In this document: positions 1 to 11,460 of the stretch, in pieces
Layout of the letters: every line of letters starts with the position of its first letter
Position numbering within the stretch: the stretch's first letter is position 1
NCBI RefSeq assembly: GCF_001411555.2
Contig: NC_049901.1
Span: 42,462,302 to 42,526,301, forward strand
Origin: Juglans regia
Lineage: Eukaryota > Streptophyta > Magnoliopsida > Fagales > Juglandaceae
Direction of reading: 5' to 3'
DNA: 64,000 nt
The notes under the pieces: generated by a model
Databases searched by the model: none
What the model saw: only the letters and a program-made list of their open reading frames with translations
What the model was told of the DNA's origin: nothing
Program-made: the position numbers and the translations under genes

Positions 1-356
1 AATATTATTGGAATTTTCTTTATGGGTTTTAGATTTGAAAGGTTTATATCATATAAATGCAATAATAATAATGTATGATGAAATTGGAATGGCTGTAAAG
101 TCTCTCTCCAAAGCAAGTGGAAATGTGGGGATGCTCGGAAAAAAAAATAAAAAAATAAATAAAAATGTAGAGAGTCTGGGAGAATCATTTTTAATTAGAA
201 TTCTAAAATTTTTACTATTTTTTTTATAATTGACACATCAACATATATGGTTGGTTATGTAAGTAAAATTGTAAGTATTGATAATATTTTTATTTATTAA
301 ATGTAAGTATTTTTATTAGGATTAATTAAAGTGAATGCAGATGATACACAAATATT

Positions 357-551
357 AGAGCTCGTTTAGACAGTGAGATGATATGAAATGATTTTAGATG
401 AGTTGAATAAAATATTATTTTTTAATATTATTATTATTTTGAGATTTGAAAATGTTGAATTGTTTATTATATTTTGTGTGTAAATTTTAAAAAATTATAA
501 TAATAAGATAAGATGAGATGAGATGAAACTACCTCTATATCTAAACATGAC
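357..551. mobile_element. MITE (GTTTAGA/GTTTGGAT-type, GATGAG-rich)
   Basis: The ends are imperfect inverted repeats: GAGCTCGTTTAGACAGTGAG on the left, and a right end whose complement reads AGGTCATGTTTAGATATAGAG. The right half carries the repeated GATGAGATGAG motif that is shared with other insertions in this window. It has no coding capacity. The family resemblance is by eye and the borders are approximate. Confidence 0.55.
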
Positions 552-1185
552 CTATAAGTTTATCCACGATTGGAGGTCCAGAGTCAAGACATAAAATGCA
601 TATTCTAAAATCGACTTTCATTGCAGCCGTCAATTTAAGAATATGTTCTTTATTCTATGATGGTGGCGGCTGACGCTGTGAGTCTTTGAGATGGAATAAC
701 TAGCGAAAAGGCATCCAAGTTGCATACCAAATTGAAGGGGGTAAGGCTAGCAAAAGCATATATATATATATATTATTTTCTAGCAATCTTTATACTCCAT
801 CACCCCATTCTTTTGCAGCTTCATATTCCCGTTTCAGGGATATCCGAATGATCCCCCAAAAACTTCAATTCTATTCCAAACATCTAAAAATGGTGCCTAT
901 ATTAATAAATCCACCCCCCACCTCTCTCTCATCAAAAGGTTTGGTTTGTGCTTTCAAACTTTGACCCAATTTTCCTACTTTTGTTTTAGCACTTTCCAAT
1001 CCAGAATCATCTTTTTCTACCATTCTTTGCCTTTCATCAGCTAACTTTTTTGAATTTCAAGATAACTCTTGCAATACGTATGGCAAGCTAGATTGTTTTG
1101 TACCCTTGATATCTTGTTTACGTATTCATAGATACATCCAACAAAAGAGCCTACGTATGAAATCTAAACCACCTTATAAAATACT
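552..1185. other. Intergenic, no gene seen
   Basis: No coding region, RNA gene or bounded mobile element could be recognised here. A short TA run lies near 760-772. The stretch is not shared with the other P450 units, unlike the sequence that begins at about 1186. Confidence 0.4.
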
Positions 1186-1500
1186 CCTCATTTCAAGTTC
1201 GGACCCATATTTCTTGATGATCATACTACAAAAACCATTTAGTTCTTTCAAGAACTTATGTGGCTCCTGGAAAGCATCATACATGAAACCTTATTTTGAT
1301 TTTCATATTTGCAGTCAAACTGATTTATCAGAATGTAAAATGGGTGATTTCTTTTGATCAGTTTAACATTTTTCTTCTTCTCAGGGTTGCATGCTCGATC
1401 CCCATAGACAAATTAACTAGTACTTACATTGTTTTTTTTTTTTTTTATATATATATAAAGGGAGTGGGAGGTTTCAAATCCAAAATTTTCATTTGGAAAA
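1186..1500. repeat. Segmental duplication, left edge of P450-1 unit (pairs with 26911-27240)
   Basis: From CTCCTCATTTCAAGTTCGG onward this stretch matches 26911-27240 almost base for base, including the TTTCTTGATGATCATACTAC and TGCATGCTCGATCCC segments. It marks the left boundary of the homology between the P450-1 and P450-3 upstream regions. The match is interrupted in this copy by the copia relic that begins near 1501. Confidence 0.75.
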
Positions 1501-3890
1501 CCGAGCTTGGTATTCCACTTCTGCAATTGAAGGTGCGACAATAGCTTGCTTCTTTGCCCCCCAAGACAACAAATTATTTCCAAGAAAACTGCAAAACCAG
1601 ATGTTGAATGTCTGCCATCTCTAGAACTTGCCCAGTCGGCGTCACAAAAACCATGCAAAACTGTCATGGATGTTTTTGTGAGATGAAGACCAGATTATGG
1701 TACCCTTGAGATACCACAATACGTTTAACAGCAATGAGATGAGAAGCTTGAGGTGCTTGCATAAATTGGCACACAAAATTTACAGCAAAAGTAATATCCG
1801 GCCTTGTCATAGTCAAGTATTGTAATGTTCCTACCATCTTGTGATATTCTGTTGGATCGGATAGGAGTTGACCTACATGTGCAGAGAGATGTGCACTAGA
1901 TGCAAGTGGCGTTGTCACTGGTTTGGCTCCCTCAAAACCAAATTTTTGTAATAAGGTTAGCAAGTATCAGGACTGAGATAGAGTCAATGAACTGGAATCC
2001 CGTGTAACCTGTACTCCAAGGAAAAAATGTAATTCACCAAGATCCTGCACATGAAAAATGGTGGACAAATGAGAAATGATTTTTGCAAGAGAGGAAGTTG
2101 ATGTTCCTGTCAGAATTATATCATCCACATATATGAGCAAAATAATAATTTCAGAACCTTGACACCGAAAGAACAAAGAAGTATCATAGGGACATCTTTG
2201 AAACCCCATTTGATATAGATAATTGCTGAACTTGAGATATCATGCCCGGGGAGCCTGTTTTAAACCATAGATTTCTTTGTGGAGATGACAAACATATTCA
2301 TGATGATTTGGCTTCTCGAAACTTGGAGGTTGAGTCAAGAAAACTTTTTCTTACAAATTCCCATGCAAGAATGCATTACTTACATCCAATTGTTTCAAAG
2401 ACCACCCATGAGATAGAGCTAAAGTGAGAATTAAGCGAATAGTCCCTGGCTTAACAACCTAACTAAACGTTTCTTCATAATCCAGCCCCTGCAATTGAGT
2501 GAAACCTCGTGCCATTATGCGAGCCTTGTATCGTTCAATAAAGCCATTAGCATGGGTTTTAATTTTGAATACCCACTTGCTAGTGACAAGGTTCATGTTC
2601 GGTGATGAAGGCACAAGTGTCTAGGTTCAATTTTCATGAAGAGCATTGATCTCCGATTGCATGGCTTGCTGCCATTTTGAGTCCTTTAAAGCCATTTTAT
2701 ATGTCTTAGGCTAAGTTGAGATGGCTTTCAAATTTGCAAGAAAGCATGTAGGTAAAGGATGCTTTGTGGAGAAATAAACTTTAGGTCTCCGTGTGCCATC
2801 TTGTGATCGAGTCACCATGGGGTGAGTTCGAATAGGATCATTGTTGTGTGAGATTGTAAGAGCATTTAAAACCAAGTTTGACTCTGAAATTTCTACTACA
2901 GGTTCCAATATTGAATCAACCATATCTATGTGATCAGAGTTAGGGGCCATGGTTGATGAAGAAATAGCACTTGTAAAGTTGTTATTAGTAGGCATGGTGT
3001 TTCGGGGCTCATGTAAAAGGCTCTTAGGTAGAGCTTGAAGCTTGAACTATGAATATTTTCCTGGAGGATGCACCTGCGTAGAGGAAGAAAAATGAAAACT
3101 TTCTTCATTAAAGACAATGTGTTTGGATATATACACACTGCCAGTTTCCAAATCCATGGATCTATAGCCTTTGTGATGGGGCGAATAGCCAACAATTACA
3201 CATGGGATGGATTTAAGATCAAGTTTGGAACGGCCGAAGGCGACAGTTTGGAACACGGCAGGCTAAAATTTATTTGGAAAGGATGAATGGGCCGTTAAGG
3301 TTAGAGATGTATCAACAATGTGGCAATTATGCCTTTCTGCAAAACCATTTTATTCCGGAGTTCCAGGACAAGATAATCTTTGAATAATGCCTTTAGAAAG
3401 AAAATAATCTTTTTATGTGTTTGATTTACGAACTCCGCACCTCCATCACTTTGAACAATTTTTACACGAGTATGAAATTTATTTTCCATTAATTTAAGAA
3501 AGTTGGGGAAGATAGAAATGAAATCAGATTTTCTAGCCATAGGAAATAACAAGTATAGTGTGAGTACTCATCAACAATAACTAGATAGTATTGGAAGTCA
3601 TATGATAAGGTAATAGGTGCAGGGCCCCATAGATTCCCCGACACTTTATTTGCCACAAAATTAACTGGAGATGCAATGGGAGACTTGAAATGCAGTGGGT
3701 ATAGTCCGTCCTCCAAGAGTCCTTTAAGAAGTACTTGTTTCGTCCTCAGATTCTTGATGATAAAGCCCCACAGATAGAACATGAAACAACAATTATTGTC
3801 AACAGTAAACTGAAAAACCAAAAACAATTTTTTCTGGAGAGCAAGAACAATAAGAGTATTCTTCATAATAATATTGGTGTTAGGCACTTA
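1501..3890 (-). mobile_element. Ty1-copia retrotransposon relic (integrase to RNase H)
   Basis: The minus strand encodes a broken copia polyprotein. The integrase core (about 3301-3887) shows QSDGGAEFVN. Downstream come the GAG-pol linker (2711-2995), reverse transcriptase with an intact YVDDIILTG catalytic box (1967-2209), the segment TRPDITFAVNFVCQFM (1664-1963), and the start of RNase H with DADWASSRD (1413-1667). Frames change several times and stops separate the domains, so it is non-functional. No LTR or primer site was found at either end; it looks truncated at both. It sits inside the P450-1 upstream unit and is absent from the paralogous position near 27.2 kb, so it arrived after the duplication or was lost from the other copy. 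Confidence 0.85.
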
Positions 3891-4177
3891 AAAAACGGGC
3901 TAATGTATATATTTTTTTATTGTTATTATATACTTGGAAAGGGTAAAAGTGTCCCATCAGAAAGTAAAAGAGAGAGAAGAGAAAATGGAGAACAAAGGCT
4001 GGGATGTGACTCAGGAGAGTAAAGGGGACATAAAGCATAAGGGAGTGGAAGAGCGTTGGGGATTTTTTCAGGCTTCTTGGGCTTCAAGGCGATCAGGAGA
4101 GAGAGCTTTTAACCTCCGTCTAGATGGGGATCTTAACTTTATTATATGTATAATGAGTTAAGAAAGATCATGAGTGA

Positions 4178-5210
4178 TAGGGGTGTAGAACTTGATCATT
4201 TTTTTTTTTTCAATCCGGTTGGAAACTCAGAATTCGGATGCATCCAGGCAGGTGAGATACATCCGAATCCCGTTACGGATCCGGTTTTGTAACCCAGTTA
4301 TCCGTAATCGATTTTTTTTTTTTTAAATCCTGACTCATTCTATTTTCTCTCTTATGGTTTCTACTCTTTCAAATCCTCTAACTTCTCTCTCAACTCTCTC
4401 GAGTTCAGAATCGGCAAATCCTCGCAGCTTCTCTTACCCATTCGATTTAGTCGTTTTGTTTTTCTTCGCCAATTGAGCCATATTTTGGAGAGGTAGTACT
4501 GAGTTAATTTGCCAAGGGACCTTACTTCCGGTTGGCTTTCCTTCCCAACTCCTGAGAGTTATCATCACTATTGCTCATGGAAAATAAGCCCATATTCGCT
4601 TGTGGCTCCATATTCATTGCTTCCATATTCTTGGCTATCCAATGACATCCTCACCAATTCCAGCTTTAAGATGTGAAGAGTAGTAGATTATATTAGTTTA
4701 ATTAATTATGATGTATTATTATTTATTTTATTTTTTGTAAATTAATATTTTGTATTGTGAATTTGTGATGTAACAATGATATTATTTATTTTGCATTATT
4801 ATTTATTTTGTCCTTTATTTTATTTTAAAAAAACCTTTAGAAAGTGTTTAAATTATGTTTTCAAAAAATCTGGGCAATTTAAAGATGATATCATAATTTA
4901 TTTAAAAAAACTGCTATAAAAATACTTTTTAAAGTTTTAAATAGTTTTTTTTTTTTTTTTTTTAAAAAGAGTACTAATAAATCCGGATATCTAAATCCAG
5001 ATTAAATCTGATTACAATCCAGATATCTCGATTTATAGTCGAAAAAGGAAAAAAATCCGGATATTTGATTACAATCCGAATATCCAGATTGTAATCCGAT
5101 TATCTGCCCAAATTATTTCTAGATTAATCCAGGCGGATAGGTTTTAAGAATCCGGATCCAATTATGGCCGAATATTCGGATCCGGATCTGGATCCAATTG
5201 CACATCCCTA
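4178..5210. mobile_element. Non-autonomous hAT-type transposon, CCGGAT-rich
   Basis: The element begins TAGGGGTGTAG and ends TTGCACATCCCTA, which are imperfect inverted repeats. It is flanked by the exact 8-bp direct repeat ATGAGTGA at 4170-4177 and 5211-5218. Eight-base target duplications are typical of the hAT superfamily. The body has repeated GGATCCGGAT/ATCCGGAT stretches and no transposase. The paralogous sequence at about 28280 lacks the insertion, which confirms the borders. Related elements lie at 34735-35381 and 50840-51124. Confidence 0.82.
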
Positions 5211-5390
5211 ATGAGTGACTGTAAAACATTCTTATTTATCGTGGATCTGTACTCCAAACGACCCGTAAATGTTGGTCCAATATTGAATCACATAAATCTG
5301 CGTGCCTTATCATTGAATCGAATATCTATTTTCATATTTAGTTGATTAGACAAGCTGAACATGATGAATTCTCTAAAATGGGAAAGAAAC

Positions 5391-7707
5391 TGTAATACTC
5401 GGGTTCTAGACCCAATTTCGGTTGAAGCCAGCCCGATTGCACGAAGCCTGGCCCATGGTGATCACATGAAGGGAGGCTCGATCAGCGTCGTTTGGTGAGT
5501 GTTTTTGCTACGTTTCTGTTCTTCTCTCCGTGTGTCCTCGAAAACTCATCGCCGCTGACTTGGATTCCACGACAGTGAGTCATCCCTCTCTCCCTTCCTT
5601 TGTTTTCTCTGTGCCTCTTAGACAGTTTTGTGAATTTTCTTCCTTTGGGTTTCGACAATGTGAAGCGTCTTTGTGGGTCTCAAAATTTTGTGCCATTGTC
5701 GAGTTCACTCTCTGGAACTTTTCTCTTCCGTAATCATCCCTCCTATTCACTAATCTCACTTCTAAATTTTTGTTCTATCCTCTGTAATTGCACACAAACA
5801 GACCCTCTCTCATTATATTTTCTTTGGTTGTTTTTCACGCACACACCCACTCTGTTTTGGTTTGTCGTGCAAACACTCTAACCCCTCCACGCAGACCACT
5901 ATCTCTTTTACTAGAGATTTCAGTGAAATTTGGGTTTAGATTACAATGGGTTGCACCCATTCGAAGTAGTTCGAAATTTTTTTTGTGACTCTTTGGGGTA
6001 AGCTTGTCCTTGGTAATTTTTTTGAATATTATGGTTGGATTGTGAAATGTAGTAGGGTTACTAATATAATTGGGGTGTTGATCAGAGTTTGCACTACTAT
6101 AGTAAACTTTTGGCAATTTGTTAACTATGTTAATTTGTGCTGTTTTGGTATTTTATATGTTGGATTGTGGTTGAGTGTGATGAAATTCTTGTAGTTGAGG
6201 AGCATGATTGTTTGGATGGCTTGTGAGACTGTTTCGAGCTATTTATTGGGACTGTTTAGTGTAAATTTTTGGGTTATTTTTAGGCTGGTTTGGTTGGGTT
6301 AAGTGGTTGTTGGGTGGAAATTACTTCGTGGTGCTAGAGTGAAAATATTGACGGTTTGAAGTGAGCTGTCCAGATTTACCTTGTGACGAATTCTAGACAA
6401 AAAAGGGACTGATTTAAGTACTATAAATTGAGCATAGTGGTATACATGTTCGGATTATTAATCATGTGGTATATATTTATTGTTTTAGGTTGTGATACGA
6501 TTAGAGGACAGATCCAAACTTTTTGTACACGGAAGTCAGGTAAGTGGGGTTCATATACTAGTTTTGCATAAAAGAAATGAAATGAGGTTTTCTTTGAAAT
6601 AAGCATGTTTATTTTTGAAAAGAAATCTGAACACGACCTCATATGTTTATTCTGCATATGCATAAATTTTATATAAGAGAAAGTATTTTCTGTCATGGCT
6701 GGTGTAGACATAAGCTAATTTTGTGCATTTTGTTTCTGAACTATGCAAAAGAGCGAATATGAAAATCTAAAAGTTCTGTTATGAATAAATGAAAATATTT
6801 TGATTCTGTTTATTTTGAACATGTGAAGTGATCTAAAGATATTCAGTATTTTGTTTTGATATGATGTGTTATCTGAAAACCTTGGCATGAAGTTCTGATT
6901 TTGTATATGAATGTGATCTGATTCCGATGATATTTGTTCTGTTTTCTGTTAAGGCTCAGCCACGGGTATAATGGTGGTTTATAACCATACTACGGGGATT
7001 AAGCATGATATTTGCCCCGATGTGATGCTAAGATAGGATATGATTATAATGTTTCAGTCTGAAAATACCAATGGATTTTTCTTTTTGGGAAATAAGTTTG
7101 TATCTTTGGAAATTTCGCTGTAGTGTTTTTGTACCAAGCTTGTTTATGCATTTCAAGAGTAAATATGTTATTTTTATATTCTGTAAGTAAATATTTTATT
7201 TGCATACTGAACGTTATAAATGCTAATGTTTACATGGTAGTATATGCTTTCTGATTGCTGAGTTGTTGATAACTCACCCCTCCTTAATCTTCATAATATT
7301 TCAGATGACATTGATGGTTCAGCTATGGATCAGTATTAGAGATTGTGGACAAAATTATCTGTGAATAGATATTGGGTATATCGCGGTATTAGTATTGCTG
7401 TTGGATATTATGTATTTATTAAGTTGATTTCTATGGATTTAGACGGTTTATGAGGACTTATGTCTATTTTATTTTATTTTTAGTTTGTTATTTGGGATCT
7501 GAAGAAGATTTGATATTTTTATTTGAGTTGTTGGATTTAGGATTTGATATGTGAGTATGTATGGTTTATTAATTTGAAGTAGTTATATTTGATTTGAAGT
7601 TTTGGAAGTATATATTCTTGGATTTATAAATACATTAGGATTATTAGAATTGATTATTAGATTATATGAGTTAACTCTTCAAATCTTCGAATTCTCTGGG
7701 TGTTACA
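5391..7707. mobile_element. Solo LTR (about 2.3 kb) of an LTR retrotransposon
   Basis: The insertion begins TGTAATACTCGGG and ends CTGGGTGTTACA, giving TG...CA ends with short inverted termini. It is flanked by the exact 5-bp repeat GAAAC at 5386-5390 and 7708-7712, the size expected from a retroviral-type integrase. No gag, pol, primer-binding site or second LTR lies inside, so a solo LTR left by LTR-LTR recombination is the simplest reading. The uninterrupted empty site is visible in the P450-3 upstream unit near 28550-28560. Small ORFs inside (5530-6194) have no recognisable product. Confidence 0.82.
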
Positions 7708-7996
7708 GAAACTCATTCTGAGAATAATCCATCTTTTCTTCTAGAAAAAAGAAGAGTTTTCTTGTTCAAAGTTGGGAATCCCAGCTCATGAAGTTTGAAT
7801 TTTCTCGTGGGAGTGGTATCAAAACTTGTTATGTATTCAATATTTATGGAAATTGGATGTGATGTATGAACATGATAATTAAGCTACCTAGGACACCTAA
7901 AACTGGGTACAGCAACAAATCCATCATCATTTTCTTTCTAAGATCAAAAGGTACAAGACTTCTTTTCACATTAAGGACCAAATTATATGTACGAGG
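7708..7996. repeat. Segmental duplication, P450-1 upstream (pairs with 28555-28637 and 30262-30460)
   Basis: This stretch matches the P450-3 upstream region, for example GAATTTTCTCGTGGGAGTGG and ATTTATGGAAATTGGATGTG. In the second copy it is split by a 1.6-kb insertion. It supports a common origin of the P450-1 and P450-3 units. Confidence 0.75.
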
Positions 7997-8520
7997 GGCT
8001 AAATGCTGGGATCCCGCATGTGGTTTTGGGATTTTTTTTTTTTTTTTGGTATTTTTTTTACACGTATTTTTTTAACATCATTTTGCTTTCACATTTTGAT
8101 ACTTTATATATTTTAATTTTTTTTTACTTAATAGATAAAGAAATAACTATTTGTGTATTGATTTTTTTAATATTTTTAAAAAACATTTTTAAATGATAAA
8201 AGATGTGAATTAAAAAAAATAAAATGTTAAATTTGGCCTAGCAGTCAGATTGAGCGGACAACTCTAGGCAGCAGAGTTGTCTAGAGTATTTTTAAGTATT
8301 TTCTTAAAATCTTTTATTATTTTATTATTTTTTAAGTATTTTTTAAAAATCTTTAATCATTAAAAAGAAATTAAAAAATATATATAATTTTATTAATAAT
8401 TCCTTTCTTAATCATCAAATAAAATAAAAATTTTAAAAAATTAAATACAAAAAAAAAATAATAAATTGGTTGGTATCCTATCAGGGGTTCAAAACTTCAA
8501 ACCGAACTTTCAAAAAAGGA
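7997..8520. other. AT-rich low-complexity spacer
   Basis: The stretch holds long A/T runs and a short unique segment around 8233-8282 (GGCCTAGCAGTCAGATTGAG). It replaces about 1.5 kb of upstream sequence that is present at P450-3 (30470-31990). No gene or clear transposon boundary was identified. Confidence 0.35.
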
Positions 8521-8535
8521 ACGACAAAACAAATT

Positions 8536-8862
8536 GGAAAATGCTAGGTCTTTCGTTGGGCTCCTGTTGGGGTCTAATAAGTGTATTTCTATGTGATTTT
8601 TTAAATTTTTTTTCTATATAAATTTTTTAAACAATTTTAAATATTTTAAAAAATAAAAAAAATCAAAATATTATTAAATAATATTTTCTAAATCACGAAA
8701 TTTATTTTACTTCATGATTAAGAAAATATTTTTTAATAATTTTTTTTTACTTTCTAATTAAAGAAATTTTTTTAATAATATTTTAAACTTATTTTATTTT
8801 TTAAAAATATTTAAAATTTTTTTTTCTATACAACATTCCAACCTCCCCACATCATATTTTTC
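8536..8862. mobile_element. MITE with 9-bp target duplication (Mutator-like size)
   Basis: The 9-bp repeat AAACAAATT flanks the insertion at 8527-8535 and 8863-8871. The uninterrupted sequence (GACAAATTATCATTCAC) exists upstream of P450-3 near 32040. The left end reads GGAAAATGCTAGGTC; the right end is only weakly its inverse. The ATGCTAG start and the GGGCTCCTG motif link it to the MITEs at 34154 and 51578. Confidence 0.65.
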
Positions 8863-8871
8863 AAACAAATT

Positions 8872-8960
8872 ATCATTCACAGGATCACATGTTTGAAAGG
8901 AGCTTGACCAGATGTGCTGGCCAGTTAAAAGGCGGCTATTTCAAATATTTCCTCCACAAA
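8872..8960 (+). promoter_or_regulatory. Conserved distal promoter block of P450-1
   Basis: The block holding ATCATTCACA, GAGCTTGACCAG and GCTGGCCAGTTAAAA is repeated upstream of P450-2 (about 13900-13990) and P450-3 (about 32047-32100). Retention in three copies may mark cis-regulatory sequence, or only recent duplication. Its function is not known. Confidence 0.45.
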
Positions 8961-9440
8961 CTCATATATTCAGAATTAGCCCATATTCAAGCATATATCC
9001 CACAATATCTCTTAACATTTTCGTTTACATTTTAGATTTTAAAAAGAAAAAGAAAAAGATAGATTGAGGAGATCTCATACTATGTACTAAATATTTGATA
9101 AGAAAAATGAAAAGTACAACGATAAAATGTACCGATGTTTTTTTTTTTTTTTTTTAAGAATTTGTGTGTTTATTTTTTAATATTTTGAAAAAAGAATAAA
9201 CACAAAAATACTTTAAAAAAAAAAAAAAACAAAAATATAAAAATGATCGATCTGTTGCACCGTTCAATTGATATTGTCCAAATAATTTAATTTTACTTCA
9301 TAAATGTGGCATATGCAAATTTAAAAGAATTGGGGGGTGATTAGGGTTAGAAGTAAACTTGAAATAGGCATTTATATAAATTTGCCAAAGAATTGGGGTG
9401 AACCTGTGCAAATATGTTGAAAGATACCGCACTCCTACCA

Positions 9441-9450
9441 TATTATAAAC
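9441..9450 (+). promoter_or_regulatory. TATA box of P450-1
   Basis: TATTATAAAC lies 120 bp before the start codon. The equivalent positions in P450-2 (CATATAAATAC, about 14985) and P450-3 (TATAAATA, 32101) are also TATA-like and lie 132 and 118 bp before their start codons. An upstream in-frame ATG at 9414 precedes this box, so the longer reading frame is unlikely to be translated. Confidence 0.6.
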
Positions 9451-9560
9451 ACCCACCACCATCAACTGGGCCAATCTTCAAACATAGATTGTGGTATCCA
9501 AAACACAAAAAGGGTCAACAAAAGGTGTCCGAAGAAAAATTTACCAAGGATCAATCAGCC

Positions 9561-11111
9561 ATGGAGTCGCTCCAATTCCTGGCCTTTGTTTCTCTGACTG
9601 TTCTTCTTCCCTTGCTTTCATTTTTCTTCCTCACCAGAACATCAAAACCCCAAAAACAATCTCCACCTTCCCCCAGTACCATTACTACCCAGCTCCCAAA
9701 ATCCTACCCTTTAATCGGTTCTTTCTTTGCAGTGTACGCCAACCGGAAACGACGTATGCAATGGATGACTGACGTTCTGAAAAGCTCACCCTCCGCCACC
9801 ATTGTTCTCCGCCGATCCTTCGTCGGCGACGAGGTCATCACGGCCAACCCTGCCGTCGTCCAGCATATCCTCAAGACCGAATTTCATAACTACGTCAAGG
9901 GAGGCAATTCTCACCGTAACCTCAAAGACTTTCTCGGCTCCGGCATCTTCAACGTGGACGGGGAGTCCTGGAAGTTTCAGAGACAAGTCTCCAGCCATGA
10001 GTTCAACACCAATTCTCTACGTAAGTTCGTCGAGACCGAAGTCGACACCGAACTCTCTGACCGCCTCATCCCCATCCTATCCTCGGCTGCCGCCAAAACC
10101 GGAACTGTCCTAGACTTCCAGGATATTCTTCAGCGGTTCGCCTTCGACAATATATGCAAAATCGCTTTCGGGTTCGATCCTGCCTACTTGTTGCCCTCTC
10201 TTCCAAAAGCCAAGTTCGCGGAAGCTTTTGAGGAAAGCGTCAAGATCAGCACCGAGAGGTTCATTTCGTTAATCCCCCTCGTCTGGAAAATCAAGAAGCT
10301 GTTAAATATTGGGTCCGAGAAACGTCTGAGAATCGCAGTATCAGAAGTTCGAGAATTCGCCACAAAGATTATAAGAGAAAAGAAGCACGAGCTCGGCGAG
10401 AAGTCGCTCGACTCCGTCGACCTCTTGTCAAGATTCTTGAGCTCCGGCCATTCGGACGAGAACTTCGTGACGGACATAGTGATAAGCTTCATACTTGCCG
10501 GGCGTGACACTACCTCGTCGGCTTTGACATGGTATTTCTGGCTACTTTCCAAGAACCCACGTGTTGAGGCTGAGGTTCTGAAGGAAATCAGAGAAAAATC
10601 CGAATCTCCTATTTATGATGAAGTCAAAGACATGGTGTACACCCACGCTTCTTTGTGCGAAAGCATGCGGCTATACCCGCCCGTCTCTGTAGACCAGAAG
10701 GAGGCCGCCATCGACGACATATTGCCGGACGGGACGGTGGTGAAGAAGGGAATGAGAGTGACGTACCATCAATACGCCATGGGAAGGATGGAGACGCTGT
10801 GGGGTTCGGACTGGGCAGAGTTTAAGCCGGAGCGATGGCTGGAGAAGAGCGAGGAGGAGGAGAAGCATTGGAGGTTCGTAGGGAGGGACGCATACACATA
10901 CACAGTGTTCCATGCGGGACCGAGGATTTGTTTGGGGAAGGAGATGGCATTCCTGCAGATGAAGAGGTTGGTTGCGGGGATTCTAAGGAGGTTCAAGGTG
11001 GTGCCGGTAATGGAAGAAGGATTTGAGCCGGAGTTTGTACCGTACTTGACTTCCAAAATGAAAGGTGGGCTTCCGGTGAAGATTGTTGAGAGGGAAGATG
11101 CGAAAGAGTGA
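9561..11111 (+). CDS. Cytochrome P450, CYP94A-like (P450-1)
   Basis: This intact single-exon gene encodes 516 residues, a normal length for CYP94, whose genes usually lack introns. An N-terminal membrane anchor (about residues 5-25) is followed by a proline-rich hinge (about 30-50). The I-helix AGRDTT is at 313-318, the K-helix ESMR (ExxR) at 367-370, FKPERW at 421-426, and the haem loop F-H-A-G-P-R-I-C-L-G at 450-459 with Cys457 as the haem ligand. The stretch GIFNVDGESWKFQRQVSSHE is typical of CYP94A. Known CYP94A enzymes hydroxylate fatty acids at the omega end on the ER membrane; the substrate here is inferred. The start was chosen because MESLQF is shared by three copies and follows the TATA box. 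The main differences from P450-3 cluster in substrate-recognition regions (about residues 87-127 and 375-379), and His451 replaces the Gln found in the other copies. Confidence 0.92.
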   Translation: MESLQFLAFVSLTVLLPLLSFFFLTRTSKPQKQSPPSPSTITTQLPKSYPLIGSFFAVYANRKRRMQWMTDVLKSSPSATIVLRRSFVGDEVITANPAVVQHILKTEFHNYVKGGNSHRNLKDFLGSGIFNVDGESWKFQRQVSSHEFNTNSLRKFVETEVDTELSDRLIPILSSAAAKTGTVLDFQDILQRFAFDNICKIAFGFDPAYLLPSLPKAKFAEAFEESVKISTERFISLIPLVWKIKKLLNIGSEKRLRIAVSEVREFATKIIREKKHELGEKSLDSVDLLSRFLSSGHSDENFVTDIVISFILAGRDTTSSALTWYFWLLSKNPRVEAEVLKEIREKSESPIYDEVKDMVYTHASLCESMRLYPPVSVDQKEAAIDDILPDGTVVKKGMRVTYHQYAMGRMETLWGSDWAEFKPERWLEKSEEEEKHWRFVGRDAYTYTVFHAGPRICLGKEMAFLQMKRLVAGILRRFKVVPVMEEGFEPEFVPYLTSKMKGGLPVKIVEREDAKE

Positions 11112-11460
11112 CATGCATGCATCCAAACATGCCTTAATAATCTATGTAGTATGTACTACTAATATTTTAGTGTGTTTTTTTAATGTCCCTATGTTTAGTT
11201 CTTATTATATTAATTTTTTTGATTTAATTAGATAATCTTTCCATTTGAATCATTCGAATGTATTATGATTAATTTAAAAACCTAGACATTATCAAAAAAT
11301 GGGACGAGGTGTGGGGAGCTTGTCCAAAATTCACGTGGTCTTTTTTCCCGTCGTGGTTTTTTATTCTGCCGCTTCGCTAGATGATGGGTAAAAGACTGAC
11401 ATCAAACGTGGGGTTTGTCTGTACTCTGTAGACCCTGACCTTACATAATCCATATTATCA
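11112..11460. repeat. Conserved 3' flank of the P450 genes
   Basis: The sequence after the stop codon (ACATGCATGCATC) and a block near 11335-11400 (TTTTTTCCCGTCGTGGTTTT and GGTAAAAGACTGACAT) recur at 22292-22363 plus 25246-25495 and at 33776-34130. It includes the 3' UTR and more than 200 bp beyond. It defines the right side of the basic duplicated unit. No poly(A) signal could be assigned with confidence. Confidence 0.65.

Noticed and set aside
5530..6194. Small genes inside the 2.3-kb insertion
   Set aside because: Several overlapping short frames with no domain, inside what looks like a solo LTR.
9414..9560. 49-codon N-terminal extension of P450-1 from an upstream ATG
   Set aside because: The upstream ATG lies before the TATA box, and the extension is absent from the other copies. 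The membrane anchor directly follows the ATG at 9561.
10184..11122. Minus-strand open frames across the P450 genes
   Set aside because: They recur in every P450 copy because they mirror the coding strand's codon bias; there is no independent evidence.
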